51,721 bases of DNA from Nitrospirota bacterium (GCA_015233015.1 JADFYO010000021.1:1-51721), one strand, 5' to 3'; counted from the first letter of the stretch, positions 28,549-38,449 are shown. Notes: generated by a model from the sequence alone, not told the origin. A program made the numbers and translations.

Positions 28549-28839
28549 GTGGAAAAAACATTTTACCGCAGGACGCCCTCTGGCATAATATTAAACATTC
28601 GCGTAGTTCCGCGCTCATCGAAGACTGAAATCTCCGGCGTATCAAATAATGAGCTGAAGATTAAACTAACCGCCCCGCCCGTGGAAGGCGAGGCAAACCG
28701 TATGCTGATAGATACGCTTCACAAACACATAACGAAGACACAGGGAAAGATAAAAAAAACAGACATAAAAATACTAAAAGGCGAAGGTTCAAAAAGCAAG
28801 CAAGTGCAGATAAACGGCCTTGACGAGTTCATTATATAA
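28549..28839 (+). CDS. DUF167/YggU family protein
   Basis: A 96-residue protein of the conserved DUF167 (YggU) family: ILNIRVVPRSSKTEISG, IKLTAPPVEGEANRMLID, and the C-terminal ILKGEGSKSKQVQI. The structure is known in the family but the function is not. It starts with GTG and is probably cotranscribed with the YacP-like gene. Confidence 0.88.
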   Translation: MEKTFYRRTPSGIILNIRVVPRSSKTEISGVSNNELKIKLTAPPVEGEANRMLIDTLHKHITKTQGKIKKTDIKILKGEGSKSKQVQINGLDEFII

Positions 28840-28869
28840 TACTGAAATGGCAACTGCCAGAGTTGCAGC

Positions 28870-29241
28870 TTAGAACTGGAAATAAATGACAAACATACCA
28901 ATAAGCGACATAACAACCATAATTATGAGCGACGTAGGGGGTTTGTCTGTTCTTCTGTTTTGCCTGACGGTGCTGACAGCGAGGCCGACCAGAGATATGA
29001 GCAGCAGTATATTTATTGATATAAACGCCTTTTTTAACATGGATACATCCCAGTATGACCTTGCACTGCCGTATATGGTGTTTGGGGCAGAGACTGAAAG
29101 TTGTGCGGGTCTTGCGTAATAGACATACGCCCATACAACTAAAATCATAAACCAGCATGAAGAGATAACCCATCTTATGGATTTCACAATCTTATCAGGG
29201 CCTCTTCTCCTGTCTGTTTCTTTAGGCAGCCTTTCTTCCAT
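28870..29241 (-). CDS. Small membrane protein of unknown function
   Basis: A 123-residue protein with three predicted membrane segments (about residues 22-43, 72-89 and 103-121). The N-terminal 20 residues are charged (EERLPKETDRRRGPDK). GGAGG lies 11 bases before the ATG. I recognise no family. It is bounded by a convergent DUF167 gene and the transposase fossil. An overlapping frame (28832-29173) has no comparable ribosome site and is less likely. Confidence 0.65.
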   Translation of the reverse strand: MEERLPKETDRRRGPDKIVKSIRWVISSCWFMILVVWAYVYYARPAQLSVSAPNTIYGSARSYWDVSMLKKAFISINILLLISLVGLAVSTVRQNRRTDKPPTSLIIMVVMSLIGMFVIYFQF

Positions 29242-29312
29242 AATAGCCGACGCCTCCTTTAGTCAGAGAGGACTATTATCACATAATAAGGGGTATTTTG
29301 TAAAGTGTCCAC

Positions 29313-29540
29313 GAATGGTCTTGTCTTATCTTCCGAAGCAACCTCTTGCCAGCCTGTATCTCGCTGTCTAACTTGTCTATGACTTCTCTCATCTGACTGT
29401 CTTTGGGAATTGTCTTTACTCCAAACAATGTCTCGCATATTTATATTCTAAGCATACATCATTAAAAATATCTGGACTATGTATATACTCCCGCTCTTTT
29501 TCCCCTTCCTTCCTTGCATTTTTACTTCACCGGGAATTGC
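29313..29540 (-). pseudogene. Transposase fossil, copy B
   Basis: On the minus strand the conceptual product reads CETLFGVKTIPKDSQMRE then VIDKLDSEIQAGKRLLRKI. The LFGVKxIPxDxQMR pattern is common near the N terminus of one group of DDE (IS4-like) transposases. An in-frame TAA lies just upstream, and the rest of the gene is missing. Bases 29500-29540 hold a second conserved block (TTCACCGGGAATTGC at its edge) that may be the IS terminal repeat. Both blocks recur at 5984-6109. Confidence 0.65.
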
Positions 29541-29565
29541 CGAATATTTTTTATCCCGACACGTT

Positions 29566-31701
29566 TTACGCCCTTAGCGCCCCGCCCGTTTTACTTGTTA
29601 CATAATTTACTATTTCAGCGTGGAGCCTGTCGATTTCGCTCTCAACCAACGTTCGCTCATTTGACCTGTAAACGATATGAAAGGCAAGGCTTTTCTTGCC
29701 TTCGGGGATGTTTTTACCTTTGTAATGGTCGAATATCTCTACAGATTCTATCAGATGTCCTGGATCTAAATGTTCGGCTTTAATCAGATTGAGGATATCG
29801 ATAGACTGACAAGCATCGTCCACGACTATTGCAATATCGCGCTCAATAGGCGGATATTTAGAGAAAGATTTATAACCTAACGGCTCTACTCTTCTCGTTT
29901 GCCCAGCGCCCTTTAATGGCGGAAACGTTGCCGCGCCATGTATCCTTCTTTGTGCCGTTTCCCTTCGCGCCTCAAACAAATCTATTTCAAAAACGGCTAT
30001 GTCAGGCTTATCGTCAATCATATCAAGCTTTGCGGCAATCTCAGCCGAGAGCAGCCCTAAAAATCCAACCTTATCGCTGTCACCGATACATATATCCGCC
30101 GATTGGCAACTGTCTAAAAAACCCTCATTCGATTGTCTCAATTTATAATTTACATATCTAATGCCCGAAACAGGCTCAAGCAGACCCTTTATGCGATAAA
30201 AATGCTCGGCAGGCTCAGAATAGAGCTTTTTCCCTCTGCCTGAATATGACAGTACGGCAAGTTTGAGCTGCTCCACGGGAAAATCAGCCCCTACATCGAA
30301 AAATACCGTGCCTATCTCATAAATGTTTACCTCTTTCGCACCAAGAGAAATATTATACTTCAGATTTCTCAGAAGCGACGGCAGGAGAAACGTTCTCAGA
30401 ATATTATAATCCTTTTGCAGGGGATTTTTTACCGTAACAACCTTTCTTCTTTCATCACCCTCAGGTATGTCAAGCAGAGTGAAGTCTTCCGTCGTTGTAA
30501 AACTATAATTTATTGTCTCAGTAAACCCGGCATATCTTAGAGCGTGTCTTAGTTCGGCAAGTTTCCTGTATTTATCGCTCACAACATTTACGGCAAGGGA
30601 CAATTCAGGCATCACCGCCGGGATATTATTATAGCCGTATATGCGCGCGATTTCCTCGATGAGGTCGGCCTCCAGCTCTATATCCCTTCTGAACGATGGC
30701 GGGGTAACGAGATAATCATTTACTCGTCTATTTATCTTAAAACCGAGGCGGCTAAGGATATCCTCAATTTCATTTTCTGCTATTTCCACACCTAAGAATT
30801 TTTGAACCTTTTCGCTGCTCAGGACGATTGGCGGTGCTGTGTATTTATTTGGATAATAGTCGATAAGCTCTGAAACGCGTCCACCGCAGTGTTCCATTAT
30901 CAATGACGCAGCCCTCAGCGCGGCCTTTTTAACTCCCCCAATGTCCGTTTGCCTTTCAAATCTGAACGAGGACTCAGACCTAAGCCCTGTCAGCTTTGAG
31001 GTCACGCGTATCGAGGCAGGCTCAAACCACGCGCTCTCTATAAATATATCTGTTGTGGCATCTGTAACGGCCGAACTCTGTCCTCCCATGACACCTGCAA
31101 GGGCAACCGGTCCCGCGGCGTCACAAATCAACAGCGTACCAGCGGGTACGGTTCTTTCAACACCGTCAAGTGTCGTTATGGCCTGTGGTTTATCGTCAGC
31201 CCTGACAACAATCGTATCCCCTCTGAGTTTTGACAGATCAAAGGCATGAAGCGGCTGGCCAAATTCCAAAAGTACATAATTCGTTATATCGACGACATTG
31301 TTTATCGGCCTGATGCCTGAGGCGTTAAGCCTGTTCTGCATCCAATCCGGTGATGCGGCTATCTTTATGCCATTGATTACAATGCCGCAGTACCTGTGGC
31401 AGAGATTTGTATCGATTATATCAACCCTGAATCCTGCGCCTTCGGTGTCTTCATAAGCCTCTGTTTGAGGGAGTTTTAACTCCTTATTAAGCACGGCTGC
31501 CACATCGCGGGCAACCCCTGTAACACTAAGGCCGTCTGCCCTGTTCGGGGTTACGTTTAATTCTAATATGACATCGCCGTCGCCCTGTTTATTAAGAGAT
31601 TCCACTTCGAGGCCGGACATCGTCAATATGTCGGCTACCTCCGCCGGGGATGTCTTCGTAAGGTCTATATATTCTTTGAGCCAATTATATGATATAAGCA
31701 T
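29566..31701 (-). CDS. pheT: Phenylalanyl-tRNA synthetase beta subunit, short form
   Basis: PheT forms an alpha2-beta2 enzyme with PheS that charges tRNA-Phe. Recognisable parts are the N-terminal MLISYNWLKEYIDL, the B3/B4 region VTPNRADGLSVTGVARDVA and INNVVDITNYVLLEFGQPLHAFD, B5, a core catalytic-like domain (YSFTTTEDF, NPLQKDYNILRT) and a C-terminal FDX-ACB domain (FSKYPPIERDIAIVVDD to the end). At 711 residues it is ~85 shorter than E. coli PheT: GLEVESL at residue ~35 runs straight into VTPNRAD, so the EMAPII-like OB-fold insert is absent. The start is 1 base after pheS. Confidence 0.95.
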   Translation of the reverse strand: MLISYNWLKEYIDLTKTSPAEVADILTMSGLEVESLNKQGDGDVILELNVTPNRADGLSVTGVARDVAAVLNKELKLPQTEAYEDTEGAGFRVDIIDTNLCHRYCGIVINGIKIAASPDWMQNRLNASGIRPINNVVDITNYVLLEFGQPLHAFDLSKLRGDTIVVRADDKPQAITTLDGVERTVPAGTLLICDAAGPVALAGVMGGQSSAVTDATTDIFIESAWFEPASIRVTSKLTGLRSESSFRFERQTDIGGVKKAALRAASLIMEHCGGRVSELIDYYPNKYTAPPIVLSSEKVQKFLGVEIAENEIEDILSRLGFKINRRVNDYLVTPPSFRRDIELEADLIEEIARIYGYNNIPAVMPELSLAVNVVSDKYRKLAELRHALRYAGFTETINYSFTTTEDFTLLDIPEGDERRKVVTVKNPLQKDYNILRTFLLPSLLRNLKYNISLGAKEVNIYEIGTVFFDVGADFPVEQLKLAVLSYSGRGKKLYSEPAEHFYRIKGLLEPVSGIRYVNYKLRQSNEGFLDSCQSADICIGDSDKVGFLGLLSAEIAAKLDMIDDKPDIAVFEIDLFEARRETAQRRIHGAATFPPLKGAGQTRRVEPLGYKSFSKYPPIERDIAIVVDDACQSIDILNLIKAEHLDPGHLIESVEIFDHYKGKNIPEGKKSLAFHIVYRSNERTLVESEIDRLHAEIVNYVTSKTGGALRA

Positions 31702-31702
31702 T

Positions 31703-32764
31703 TTAAAACTGCCTTAAGAATCTCAGGTCGCCTTCATAATAGAGCCTGATGTCGTCGATGCCGAATTTAAGGGAGGCTATACGCTCTATCCCCATGCCAA
31801 AGGCAAACCCGCCGTACTTGTCAGCATCATAGCCGACTGCCTTAAAGACCCGCGGGTCAACCATCCCCGCCCCCATTATCTCTATCCAGCCCGTGCCTTT
31901 ACAGACCCTGCACCCGGCTCCCTTGCAAAAATAACAGCCCATGTCAACCTCTGCCGACGGCTCGGTGAAGGGGAAAAAACTCGGCCTCAGGCGCACCGGC
32001 ACCTCCGGGCCAAATACCCTCCTTAAGAATCCCTCAAGCAGCCCCTTTAAATGAGAGAACGATATGTTTTTATCTACCACAAGCCCTTCGACCTGATGAA
32101 ACATCGGCGAGTGTGATATGTCCGAATCACAGCGATAGACCTTTCCGGGGGCAATAAATCTGAGCGGTGGTAGTGGGGTACCATTTGAGCGGCTTTCTTC
32201 GACACACTTCTCCATGACCCTGACTTGCACGGGCGAGGTATGCGTTCTGAGGACGAAGGCGCTTTCACCCGCGTGGCTGTTGGCACTGTTTTCTATATAA
32301 AATGTATCCTGCATGTCTCGTGCGGGATGATTCTTCGGGATATTTAAAGCCTCGAAATTATAATAATCACTCTCTACCTCAGGGCCTTCTTCTATGCTGA
32401 ACCCCATCGAGACGAATATCTCTGCTATTTCAGCGAGCACAAGGGTTACGGGGTGTCTGCCGCCGGGTTTCTTGTAGTAGCCGGGCAGGGTTATATCTAC
32501 TGGGTCTCTTGAGAGTTTTGCCTTTATTTCTTTAGAGGTGAGCTGTTTTTCATATTCTTTAAGCCTTTCTTCGATAAACACCTTGTCGATGTTTATCTGC
32601 TTACCGAAGGAAGCCCTTTCGTGGGGGGCAAGGGAGGGGAGTTTCTTCAGCTCCCCCGTAATGATGCCATTTTTCCCTGTATATCTCGATCGAAGCTCGC
32701 GCAAGGCAGCCGTGGAAGTAACCGCCTCCAGTTCCTTTAAGAACAGCTCCTGCAGCGCGGTCAC
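31703..32764 (-). CDS. pheS: Phenylalanyl-tRNA synthetase alpha subunit
   Basis: The catalytic class II subunit. An N-terminal helical arm (residues ~1-80) binds tRNA. Motif 2 is seen in FIAPGKVYRCDSDISHSPMFHQVEGL and motif 3 in GFAFGMGIERIASLKFGI. A small zinc-type cysteine cluster (CYFCKGAGCRVCKGTGW) lies between; many bacterial PheS share CxxCxxxGC in this position. 353 residues. It starts with GTG, overlapping the rplT stop as GTGA. Confidence 0.97.
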   Translation of the reverse strand: MTALQELFLKELEAVTSTAALRELRSRYTGKNGIITGELKKLPSLAPHERASFGKQINIDKVFIEERLKEYEKQLTSKEIKAKLSRDPVDITLPGYYKKPGGRHPVTLVLAEIAEIFVSMGFSIEEGPEVESDYYNFEALNIPKNHPARDMQDTFYIENSANSHAGESAFVLRTHTSPVQVRVMEKCVEESRSNGTPLPPLRFIAPGKVYRCDSDISHSPMFHQVEGLVVDKNISFSHLKGLLEGFLRRVFGPEVPVRLRPSFFPFTEPSAEVDMGCYFCKGAGCRVCKGTGWIEIMGAGMVDPRVFKAVGYDADKYGGFAFGMGIERIASLKFGIDDIRLYYEGDLRFLRQF

Positions 32765-33117
32765 GCCGTCTGTTGTTTTACGCTTTCCGCCAACTGATTG
32801 AACTGTGCGATATTGCTTACGGCCAACTCGGCAAGCGCCCTTCTATCGAGAATGATACCAGCGGTTTTGAGACCCTGGATGAAACGGCCATACGTAATGC
32901 CGGCGGCGCGGGCTGCCGCGTTAATTCTTATTATCCAGAGGCGCCTGAAGTCGCGCTTTTTCTTTTTTCTGTCATCATACGCGTGCAACAGGGCATGGTC
33001 AACGGCCTCTGAGGCAACCCTGAACAGCTTACTCTTGCCGCCATAGAAGCCGCGCGCCTTATGTAGTATCTTTTTCCTTCTTCTTCTTGTCTTAAATCCA
33101 CCTTTTGCTCTAGGCAT
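32761..33117 (-). CDS. rplT: 50S ribosomal protein L20
   Basis: L20 is an early 23S rRNA-binding assembly protein and in some bacteria represses its own operon. The basic N terminus (MPRAKGGFKTRRRRKKILHKARGF) and the RRLWIIRINAAARAAGITYGRFI signature are plain. 118 residues is standard. Second gene of rpmI-rplT-pheS-pheT. Confidence 0.98.
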   Translation of the reverse strand: MPRAKGGFKTRRRRKKILHKARGFYGGKSKLFRVASEAVDHALLHAYDDRKKKKRDFRRLWIIRINAAARAAGITYGRFIQGLKTAGIILDRRALAELAVSNIAQFNQLAESVKQQTA

Positions 33118-33196
33118 TGCTTAACCCTCCAAAACCGGCCAGTCCGGCATATTTTACTTCATAAACATACGGCATTATTGCCTATATACTCTATGC

Positions 33197-33394
33197 TCAC
33201 ACAAACGGAATAAGTCTCGATATGTTTCTGTGCTGAGTGGCGTCAACTATTGTGGCAGTGCGCAGCCTGCGTGTCCGTTTAGATGACTTCCCGGTCATCA
33301 TATGGCTCTTATTCGCCCGGTTTCTTTTTATTTTACCGGTGCCGGTTTTTTTAAAGCGTTTCTCAGCACCCCTGTGCGTCTTTAATTTTGGCAT
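33197..33394 (-). CDS. rpmI: 50S ribosomal protein L35
   Basis: 65 residues; [31 protein letters not shown] is a textbook L35 start. AGGAGG lies just before the ATG. infC, which usually heads this operon, is absent: upstream there is only a promoter-like region, so the operon seems to begin with rpmI here. Confidence 0.98.
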   Translation of the reverse strand: MPKLKTHRGAEKRFKKTGTGKIKRNRANKSHMMTGKSSKRTRRLRTATIVDATQHRNISRLIPFV

Positions 33395-33466
33395 TATAAT
33401 ACCTCCTCTTTCTCAAAACCTCTTCATGACCGCTTCATGAATCGATGAATATTAAGTTAAGCAGTA

Positions 33467-33496
33467 ATTATATATTAATAATTTAATAATTGGCAA
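33467..33496 (-). promoter_or_regulatory. Sigma-70 promoter of the rpmI-rplT-pheST operon
   Basis: On the minus strand TTGCCA (33491-33496), an 18-base spacer and a perfect TATAAT (33467-33472). This leaves a ~65-base leader before rpmI. The leader is short, with no clear attenuator. Confidence 0.6.
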
Positions 33497-33694
33497 GCGG
33501 TATCTTGAAAAAAATCACGGTATCGTTAAAGTTAAACAAAAATAAGGCCGGAGACCTCTGGAGTCTGTCATTTCCTTACATTAAACTACTGCCCGAATGT
33601 CGGAATCGCCGCAGTGAACTTGACTATTTGGCATACTAATTTGCTAAAATGCCCAAGCAAGCCGTTTGAATTCAGATATCGGGGGGCACGCATT

Positions 33695-34798
33695 ATGTTG
33701 GCATGGGATGGTTTAACTCGTGAAAAAAAGAGTTTAGTTATTACATACGCGTTGATAATTCTTGGCGTCTATGTGCTGGTAATCGTTTATTCAGCTTCGG
33801 CAATGTACCGTAACAGAATGATGTCGGACATGAAGCACACACTCCGTATGAACCCCACGGCTGCCGAACCGGGCAGAACGCCGCCTGATCCTTTGCCCGA
33901 TACGAACAGCCATGTTACTGTTACGCTTGGAACCTATATCGATGACATCGACAGCTTATCTATCAAGGACAGCGTGTGGAGCGCAAATTTTTACATCTGG
34001 TATAAATGGCAGGGTGACGCAAAACTTGATCCCGGTGGAAAACTCGTGCTCGTTGACGGTGTGATAAACAAGAAGGAACTGCTGGAGGATTATCACGACG
34101 CCGGCGGTATTAATTACCAAAGGTATAGGATTTCAGCGAAAATAATCAAGTTTTTCGACACAGCCCGCGTCCCGATTGAGGACCATATGCTGAATATATA
34201 CGTGGAGGACGGTTCGAGGGACGGGACGAAACTGCGTTTTGTTGCCGATGAAACCTCTAACATCAGTTCACGGCTGAACATACCGGGCTTCAGGATTACC
34301 AGTGCCGGCAATGTCGTCAAAACGCATACCTATAAATCAAGCTACGGCGACCCCAGGATTTCGCCAGACACAAGGAAGGTCTTCTCCCAGTACATCGCGG
34401 CTATTCAAATCAGGCGTATTGACTTTGGATTTTATTTCAAGATATTCCTCTCCCTGTTTGCGGCTTCGTTGTTGACGCTTTCCAGTTTTTTTATCAAGGC
34501 GTCCGATGTCGGGCCGCGGTTTGCGCTGCCGACGGGGGCATATTTCGGCGCGGTGGCAAACACATATCTGGCCAATTCCCTTATACCCTCATCGGGGTCA
34601 TTCGGACTGGTAGATCACATCGGAGGCATCGGCCTGTTTACAATTTTTATCTCTATTGCCGTATCCATGCTGTCGAACTACTACACCCGTAAGGAGGAAA
34701 AAGAGCTGTCAGTGGCGTTGGACAGGATAATGTTCTGGGTAGTCGGAGTATGCTGCATTTCAGCTAATATAATAGTCCCCTGGTGTGCCAGAGGGTGA
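33695..34798 (+). CDS. Pentameric ligand-gated ion channel-like membrane protein
   Basis: A 367-residue protein from the ATG at 33695 (G-rich ribosome site upstream; the frame is open to 33614). Residues ~13-35 are an N-terminal hydrophobic segment. Residues ~72-240 resemble the channel ligand-binding beta-sandwich (VTVTLGTYIDDIDSLSIKDS, NFYIWYKWQGD, FDTARVPIEDHMLNIYVED where channels have FPFD). Four membrane segments follow at ~246-267, 274-297, 306-329 and 343-363, in the M1-M4 pattern. The M2-M3 link LIPSSGSFGLVDH resembles the SLP..S....ID of known channels. The cysteines of the eukaryotic Cys-loop are missing, as in GLIC and ELIC. The ligand is unknown; the gene is monocistronic. Confidence 0.7.
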   Translation: MLAWDGLTREKKSLVITYALIILGVYVLVIVYSASAMYRNRMMSDMKHTLRMNPTAAEPGRTPPDPLPDTNSHVTVTLGTYIDDIDSLSIKDSVWSANFYIWYKWQGDAKLDPGGKLVLVDGVINKKELLEDYHDAGGINYQRYRISAKIIKFFDTARVPIEDHMLNIYVEDGSRDGTKLRFVADETSNISSRLNIPGFRITSAGNVVKTHTYKSSYGDPRISPDTRKVFSQYIAAIQIRRIDFGFYFKIFLSLFAASLLTLSSFFIKASDVGPRFALPTGAYFGAVANTYLANSLIPSSGSFGLVDHIGGIGLFTIFISIAVSMLSNYYTRKEEKELSVALDRIMFWVVGVCCISANIIVPWCARG

Positions 34799-34927
34799 TA
34801 GCGCCTGTTGCGGCCTGCCGCGGCAATTCCCGATGAAGGGCAATAATGACGGCAGAGACAAGCATTCTGAATTATGTGGTTAAAATGGTTCCACCGACAA
34901 AAATAGTGTGTTCAAACGGTCATAACA

Positions 34928-34956
34928 TTGACAAAACTATTCAAATATTTTACATT
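34928..34956 (+). promoter_or_regulatory. Sigma-70 promoter of tig-clpP
   Basis: TTGACA (34928-34933), a 17-base spacer and TACATT (34951-34956), about 40 bases before the tig ATG. Confidence 0.7.
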
Positions 34957-34995
34957 AGACATACGCAAATAGCGATTCAGGCTTGAGGAGGATGT

Positions 34996-36261
34996 ATGAA
35001 CAGCGTCGTAGAGGATATATCGGCCACAAAAAAAAGAATAACTATCGAGGCCTCCGCCATAGAAATAGAGGGAGAGATACAAAAGTCTTTAAACGAGGTA
35101 AAGGACAGGACAAGGATCCCCGGCTTCAGGCAGGGCAAGGCCCCAATGTCCTTAATTGAAAAACGATTCAGAAAAGATGTGGAAAATAATGTACTTGAAA
35201 AGCTGATACCGCAGTACTATAAAGACGCTTTAAAGGCGGCGGAGCTGACGCCTCTCCTGCCTCCGGTGATGGAGGCCCAGGACTATAAGACCAAGGGGGC
35301 CTTAAAGATGGTATGCACCGTAGAGGTGCGCCCCAAGGTTGACGATTTGGTTTACATAGGACTGCCCATTAACGAGATTGACATCGAAGTCACAGATGAC
35401 GAGGTTCAAACCCACCTGACCAGATTGTCAATGTCAAAGGCCATTTACGCCCCTGCCGCCGACAGGCCTGTCGATAGGGATGACCTCGTTGTGCTTGACT
35501 ATACCGGCAATGCCGGGGCAGGAGAAGGCGAAACGAAAAAAGACCAGTTTATAAAGATAGGCTCCGAGGCATTTCCAGACAGTTTTTATGCGGCCATAAT
35601 CGGCAAAAACAAGGGCGATACCGTGGAGGCGGAGGCAGTTTTCCCGGCTGACCACCTCAATTCGCAGTACAGCGGCAAGACGGTGAATTTTCAAATCGCG
35701 ATAAAGGACATCAAGGCCCTGCAGACACCGCCCATGGACGATGAGTTTGCTAAGGACGTCGGGTTTGACACCCTTGAGGACTTGCGTAATCATATCAGAA
35801 AAACTCTTGCCGAAATGAAAAAGGACAAGGCAGTAAAGGCCGAAAAAGGGGACATGATAAGAAAGCTGTCCGATAAATACACGTTTGACCTTCCCGAAAC
35901 GGCACTAAAACAAGAGATAGACACCATTGTCAGCCAGGCAAAGACGCTCGACGCGTACAAGGACACACCTGAAGAGGAAATAAGGGCGAAGTTCAACGAC
36001 GATGCCATCAGAAGCGTAAAGATAATGGTGCTGCTGGACATAATAGGAGAAAAAGAGAACGTACAGGCCACAGAGGATGATTTGAGGGAACGGCTTGTAT
36101 CGATGGCCTATGCGTCGTCTATGTCGCCCGAGGCCCTGCTCCAGTACTATAACACGCAGGAGGGCGCCCTCGAGAGCCTCAGGTACTCGGTATTCAGAGA
36201 GAAAGTGGTCGATGTGATATACTCTAAAGCGGTTGCAACAAAAAAGGAGGCTTCCGAATGA
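34996..36261 (+). CDS. tig: Trigger factor
   Basis: A ribosome-bound chaperone. The N-terminal ribosome-docking domain has the signature [12 protein letters not shown] (residues ~42-53). An FKBP-like PPIase domain follows (~150-235; [21 protein letters not shown]), then the helical C-terminal arms. 421 residues is typical. GGAGG lies 7 bases before the ATG. The stop overlaps clpP as ATGA, in the common tig-clpP-clpX order. Confidence 0.96.
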   Translation: MNSVVEDISATKKRITIEASAIEIEGEIQKSLNEVKDRTRIPGFRQGKAPMSLIEKRFRKDVENNVLEKLIPQYYKDALKAAELTPLLPPVMEAQDYKTKGALKMVCTVEVRPKVDDLVYIGLPINEIDIEVTDDEVQTHLTRLSMSKAIYAPAADRPVDRDDLVVLDYTGNAGAGEGETKKDQFIKIGSEAFPDSFYAAIIGKNKGDTVEAEAVFPADHLNSQYSGKTVNFQIAIKDIKALQTPPMDDEFAKDVGFDTLEDLRNHIRKTLAEMKKDKAVKAEKGDMIRKLSDKYTFDLPETALKQEIDTIVSQAKTLDAYKDTPEEEIRAKFNDDAIRSVKIMVLLDIIGEKENVQATEDDLRERLVSMAYASSMSPEALLQYYNTQEGALESLRYSVFREKVVDVIYSKAVATKKEASE

Positions 36262-36857
36262 CATTTATTCCCATGGTAATAGAGCAAACCGGCAGGACAG
36301 AACGAGCGTACGATATATACTCGAGACTGCTGAAAGACAGGATAGTGTTTCTCGGCACTGCCGTTGACGATAACGTCGCTAACAGCATAATAGCGCAGAT
36401 GTTGTTTCTGCAGACCGAAGACCCGGAGAAAGACATTCACTTATACATAAACTCACCTGGCGGCCTTGTAACCTCCGGCCTTGCCATATATGATACGATG
36501 CAGTACGTGCGGTGCGATATAGCAACTTACTGCACAGGGCAGGCCGCAAGCATGGGGGCGCTGCTTCTTTGTGCCGGGGCACATGGGAAGAGATTTGCGC
36601 TTCCAAATTCCCGCATATTGATTCATCAGCCAATGGGAGGCTTTAGCGGCCAGGCCACAGACGTTGAAATCCACGCCAGAGAGATGCTGAAAATGAAAGA
36701 CACGCTAAACAGAATACTCGCCCATCACACAGGACAGGATATCGAAAAGATCCACGCCGACACAGACAGGGACTACTTCATGTCAGCCGAGGAGGCAAAA
36801 CAGTATGGTCTGGTTGACGAGGTTATCGTGGCTATAAAGACCGCCGACGATAAATAA
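36258..36857 (+). CDS. clpP: ATP-dependent Clp protease proteolytic subunit
   Basis: A serine peptidase forming the ClpP barrel. The catalytic serine is in [11 protein letters not shown], the histidine in [10 protein letters not shown], and the aspartate in the [12 protein letters not shown] region. The N-terminal [23 protein letters not shown] is typical. 199 residues. Translationally coupled to tig by a 4-base overlap. Confidence 0.98.
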   Translation: MTFIPMVIEQTGRTERAYDIYSRLLKDRIVFLGTAVDDNVANSIIAQMLFLQTEDPEKDIHLYINSPGGLVTSGLAIYDTMQYVRCDIATYCTGQAASMGALLLCAGAHGKRFALPNSRILIHQPMGGFSGQATDVEIHAREMLKMKDTLNRILAHHTGQDIEKIHADTDRDYFMSAEEAKQYGLVDEVIVAIKTADDK

Positions 36858-36877
36858 TACCGGAATACCGGCAATCG

Positions 36878-36886
36878 TGCTATAAT
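36878..36886 (+). promoter_or_regulatory. Extended -10 promoter before clpX
   Basis: TGCTATAAT (TGnTATAAT) at 36878-36886 with no good -35. It would give clpX its own transcript besides read-through from tig-clpP. Confidence 0.5.
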
Positions 36887-36964
36887 ATAGGTAGAGAGCT
36901 GTGCCGGTCATTCAGAACAGTCGGGCACGGCGGCGGTAAATTGACGGGTATGGAGAGAAAACTA

Positions 36965-38200
36965 ATGGCAAAAAAGAAAGATGAACAGTTGAAATGTTCA
37001 TTCTGCGGTAAACAACAAGGGGAAGTAAAGAAATTAATAGCCGGCCCCTCAGTATATATCTGCGACGAATGCGTCGATTTATGCAACGACATAATCGCAG
37101 AGGATATGAAAATGTCCTTCACCCAAAAGGGACACAGCGGCGTACCTACACCGGTGAAGATACACTCCTTTTTAAAGGATTATGTGATTGCCCAGGAGCT
37201 GGCTAAAAAGATAATATCCGTTGCCGTCCACAATCACTACAAGCGGATATACAGACAGAAGGAAACCGACGTCGAACTGCAAAAGAGCAATATCCTGCTT
37301 GCAGGCCCAACAGGCACCGGCAAGACACTCCTCGCGCAGACGCTGGCGCGCTACCTCGACGTGCCATTTACCATAGCCGACGCCACAACCCTGACAGAGG
37401 CTGGTTACGTTGGTGAAGACGTGGAAAATATAATTTTAAAACTCCTTCAGGCGGCAAACTTCGACATCGAAAGGGCACAGAAGGGGATAGTCTATATCGA
37501 CGAGATAGACAAGATAAGCAGAAAGTCCGACAATCCATCGATAACCCGCGACGTATCGGGAGAGGGAGTGCAGCAGGCCCTGTTGAAGATTATCGAAGGC
37601 ACGATTGCCAATGTCCCCCCGCAGGGCGGCAGAAAGCACCCCCATCAGGAATACCTGCAAGTCGATACCACTAACATATTATTTATATGCGGAGGGGCAT
37701 TTAACGGCCTTGACGATATAATCGAACAGCGTATAGGCAAAAAAACAGTAGGTTTTGGGGCAGAACTATACAGCAAGAAAAAGAAAGAGAAGATCCTGAC
37801 AATGGTAAGCCCCGAAGACCTGACCAAGTATGGATTGATTCCCGAACTGGTCGGCAGACTTCCTGTGATAGCCACGCTTGAGGCACTAAACGAAGACGCC
37901 CTCGTGCAGATCCTTGTAGAGCCAAAAAACGCGCTGACTAAACAGTACGAGAAACTCCTGCAATTTGACAACGTAAGGCTGAAATTTACGGATAGCGCCC
38001 TGCGTGCAATCGCGAAAAAGGCAATCACCAGAAAGACCGGCGCGCGCGGCCTCAGATCAATCCTCGAAGAGGTCATGCTCGACGTAATGTACGACATCCC
38101 ATCCCAAAATGGGATTAAGGAGTGCGTCATCAACGAAGAGACTATCGTCAATAACGTCAAACCGCTCCTTATCTACGAAAAACAAGTCGAATCGGCATAG
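36965..38200 (+). CDS. clpX: ATP-dependent Clp protease ATPase subunit
   Basis: A hexameric AAA+ unfoldase that feeds ClpP. The N-terminal zinc finger ([18 protein letters not shown]) is followed by Walker [13 protein letters not shown], Walker [10 protein letters not shown], arginine finger and sensor 2 ([11 protein letters not shown]). I prefer the ATG at 36965 ([22 protein letters not shown] upstream); in-frame starts exist at 36950 and 36941. From 36965 the length is 411 residues. Confidence 0.97.
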   Translation: MAKKKDEQLKCSFCGKQQGEVKKLIAGPSVYICDECVDLCNDIIAEDMKMSFTQKGHSGVPTPVKIHSFLKDYVIAQELAKKIISVAVHNHYKRIYRQKETDVELQKSNILLAGPTGTGKTLLAQTLARYLDVPFTIADATTLTEAGYVGEDVENIILKLLQAANFDIERAQKGIVYIDEIDKISRKSDNPSITRDVSGEGVQQALLKIIEGTIANVPPQGGRKHPHQEYLQVDTTNILFICGGAFNGLDDIIEQRIGKKTVGFGAELYSKKKKEKILTMVSPEDLTKYGLIPELVGRLPVIATLEALNEDALVQILVEPKNALTKQYEKLLQFDNVRLKFTDSALRAIAKKAITRKTGARGLRSILEEVMLDVMYDIPSQNGIKECVINEETIVNNVKPLLIYEKQVESA

Positions 38201-38206
38201 ATAAAA

Positions 38207-38229
38207 GGGGAAGGGCAGACCCCTTCCCC
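38207..38229 (+). terminator. Hairpin after clpX
   Basis: GGGGAAGGG (38207-38215) pairs with CCCTTCCCC (38221-38229) across a 5-base loop, 7 bases after the clpX stop. There is no U-tract, so it may be an inefficient terminator or an mRNA-stabilising end. Confidence 0.55.
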
Positions 38230-38346
38230 CTCATGCCATCACGCCTCCTCCTTGCCGCCTCCTCAAATGAGGAGATCAATTACTAAATAGGAACAGAATC
38301 ACAGCCGGAATAATTGTAAAGCCATGCAAACCCAACGACTACGCTC

Positions 38347-38361
38347 TGGCACGAAGTTTGC
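38347..38361 (+). promoter_or_regulatory. Sigma-54 promoter before the lysine-rich exported proteins
   Basis: TGGCAC-GAAGT-TTGC is an exact -24/-12 match with correct spacing and is followed by A. It lies ~88 bases before the ATG at 38450, leaving a ~75-base leader. No activator site was recognised upstream. Confidence 0.88.
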
Positions 38362-38449
38362 ACTATGTTATAGTAACAAAGAGCAGATAACATAAAATAT
38401 AGCGAAGCAAGCGTACAACATATAAATAATTTTAAAGGAGGTGTAAACT

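Noticed and set aside
28832-29173. Overlapping alternative frame to the small membrane protein
   Set aside because: The frame at 28870-29241 has a ribosome site and cleaner membrane segments.
33627-33642. Sigma-54-like sequence TGGCATACTAATTTGC before the channel-like gene
   Set aside because: The GG-to-GC spacing is 11 bases instead of the required 10.
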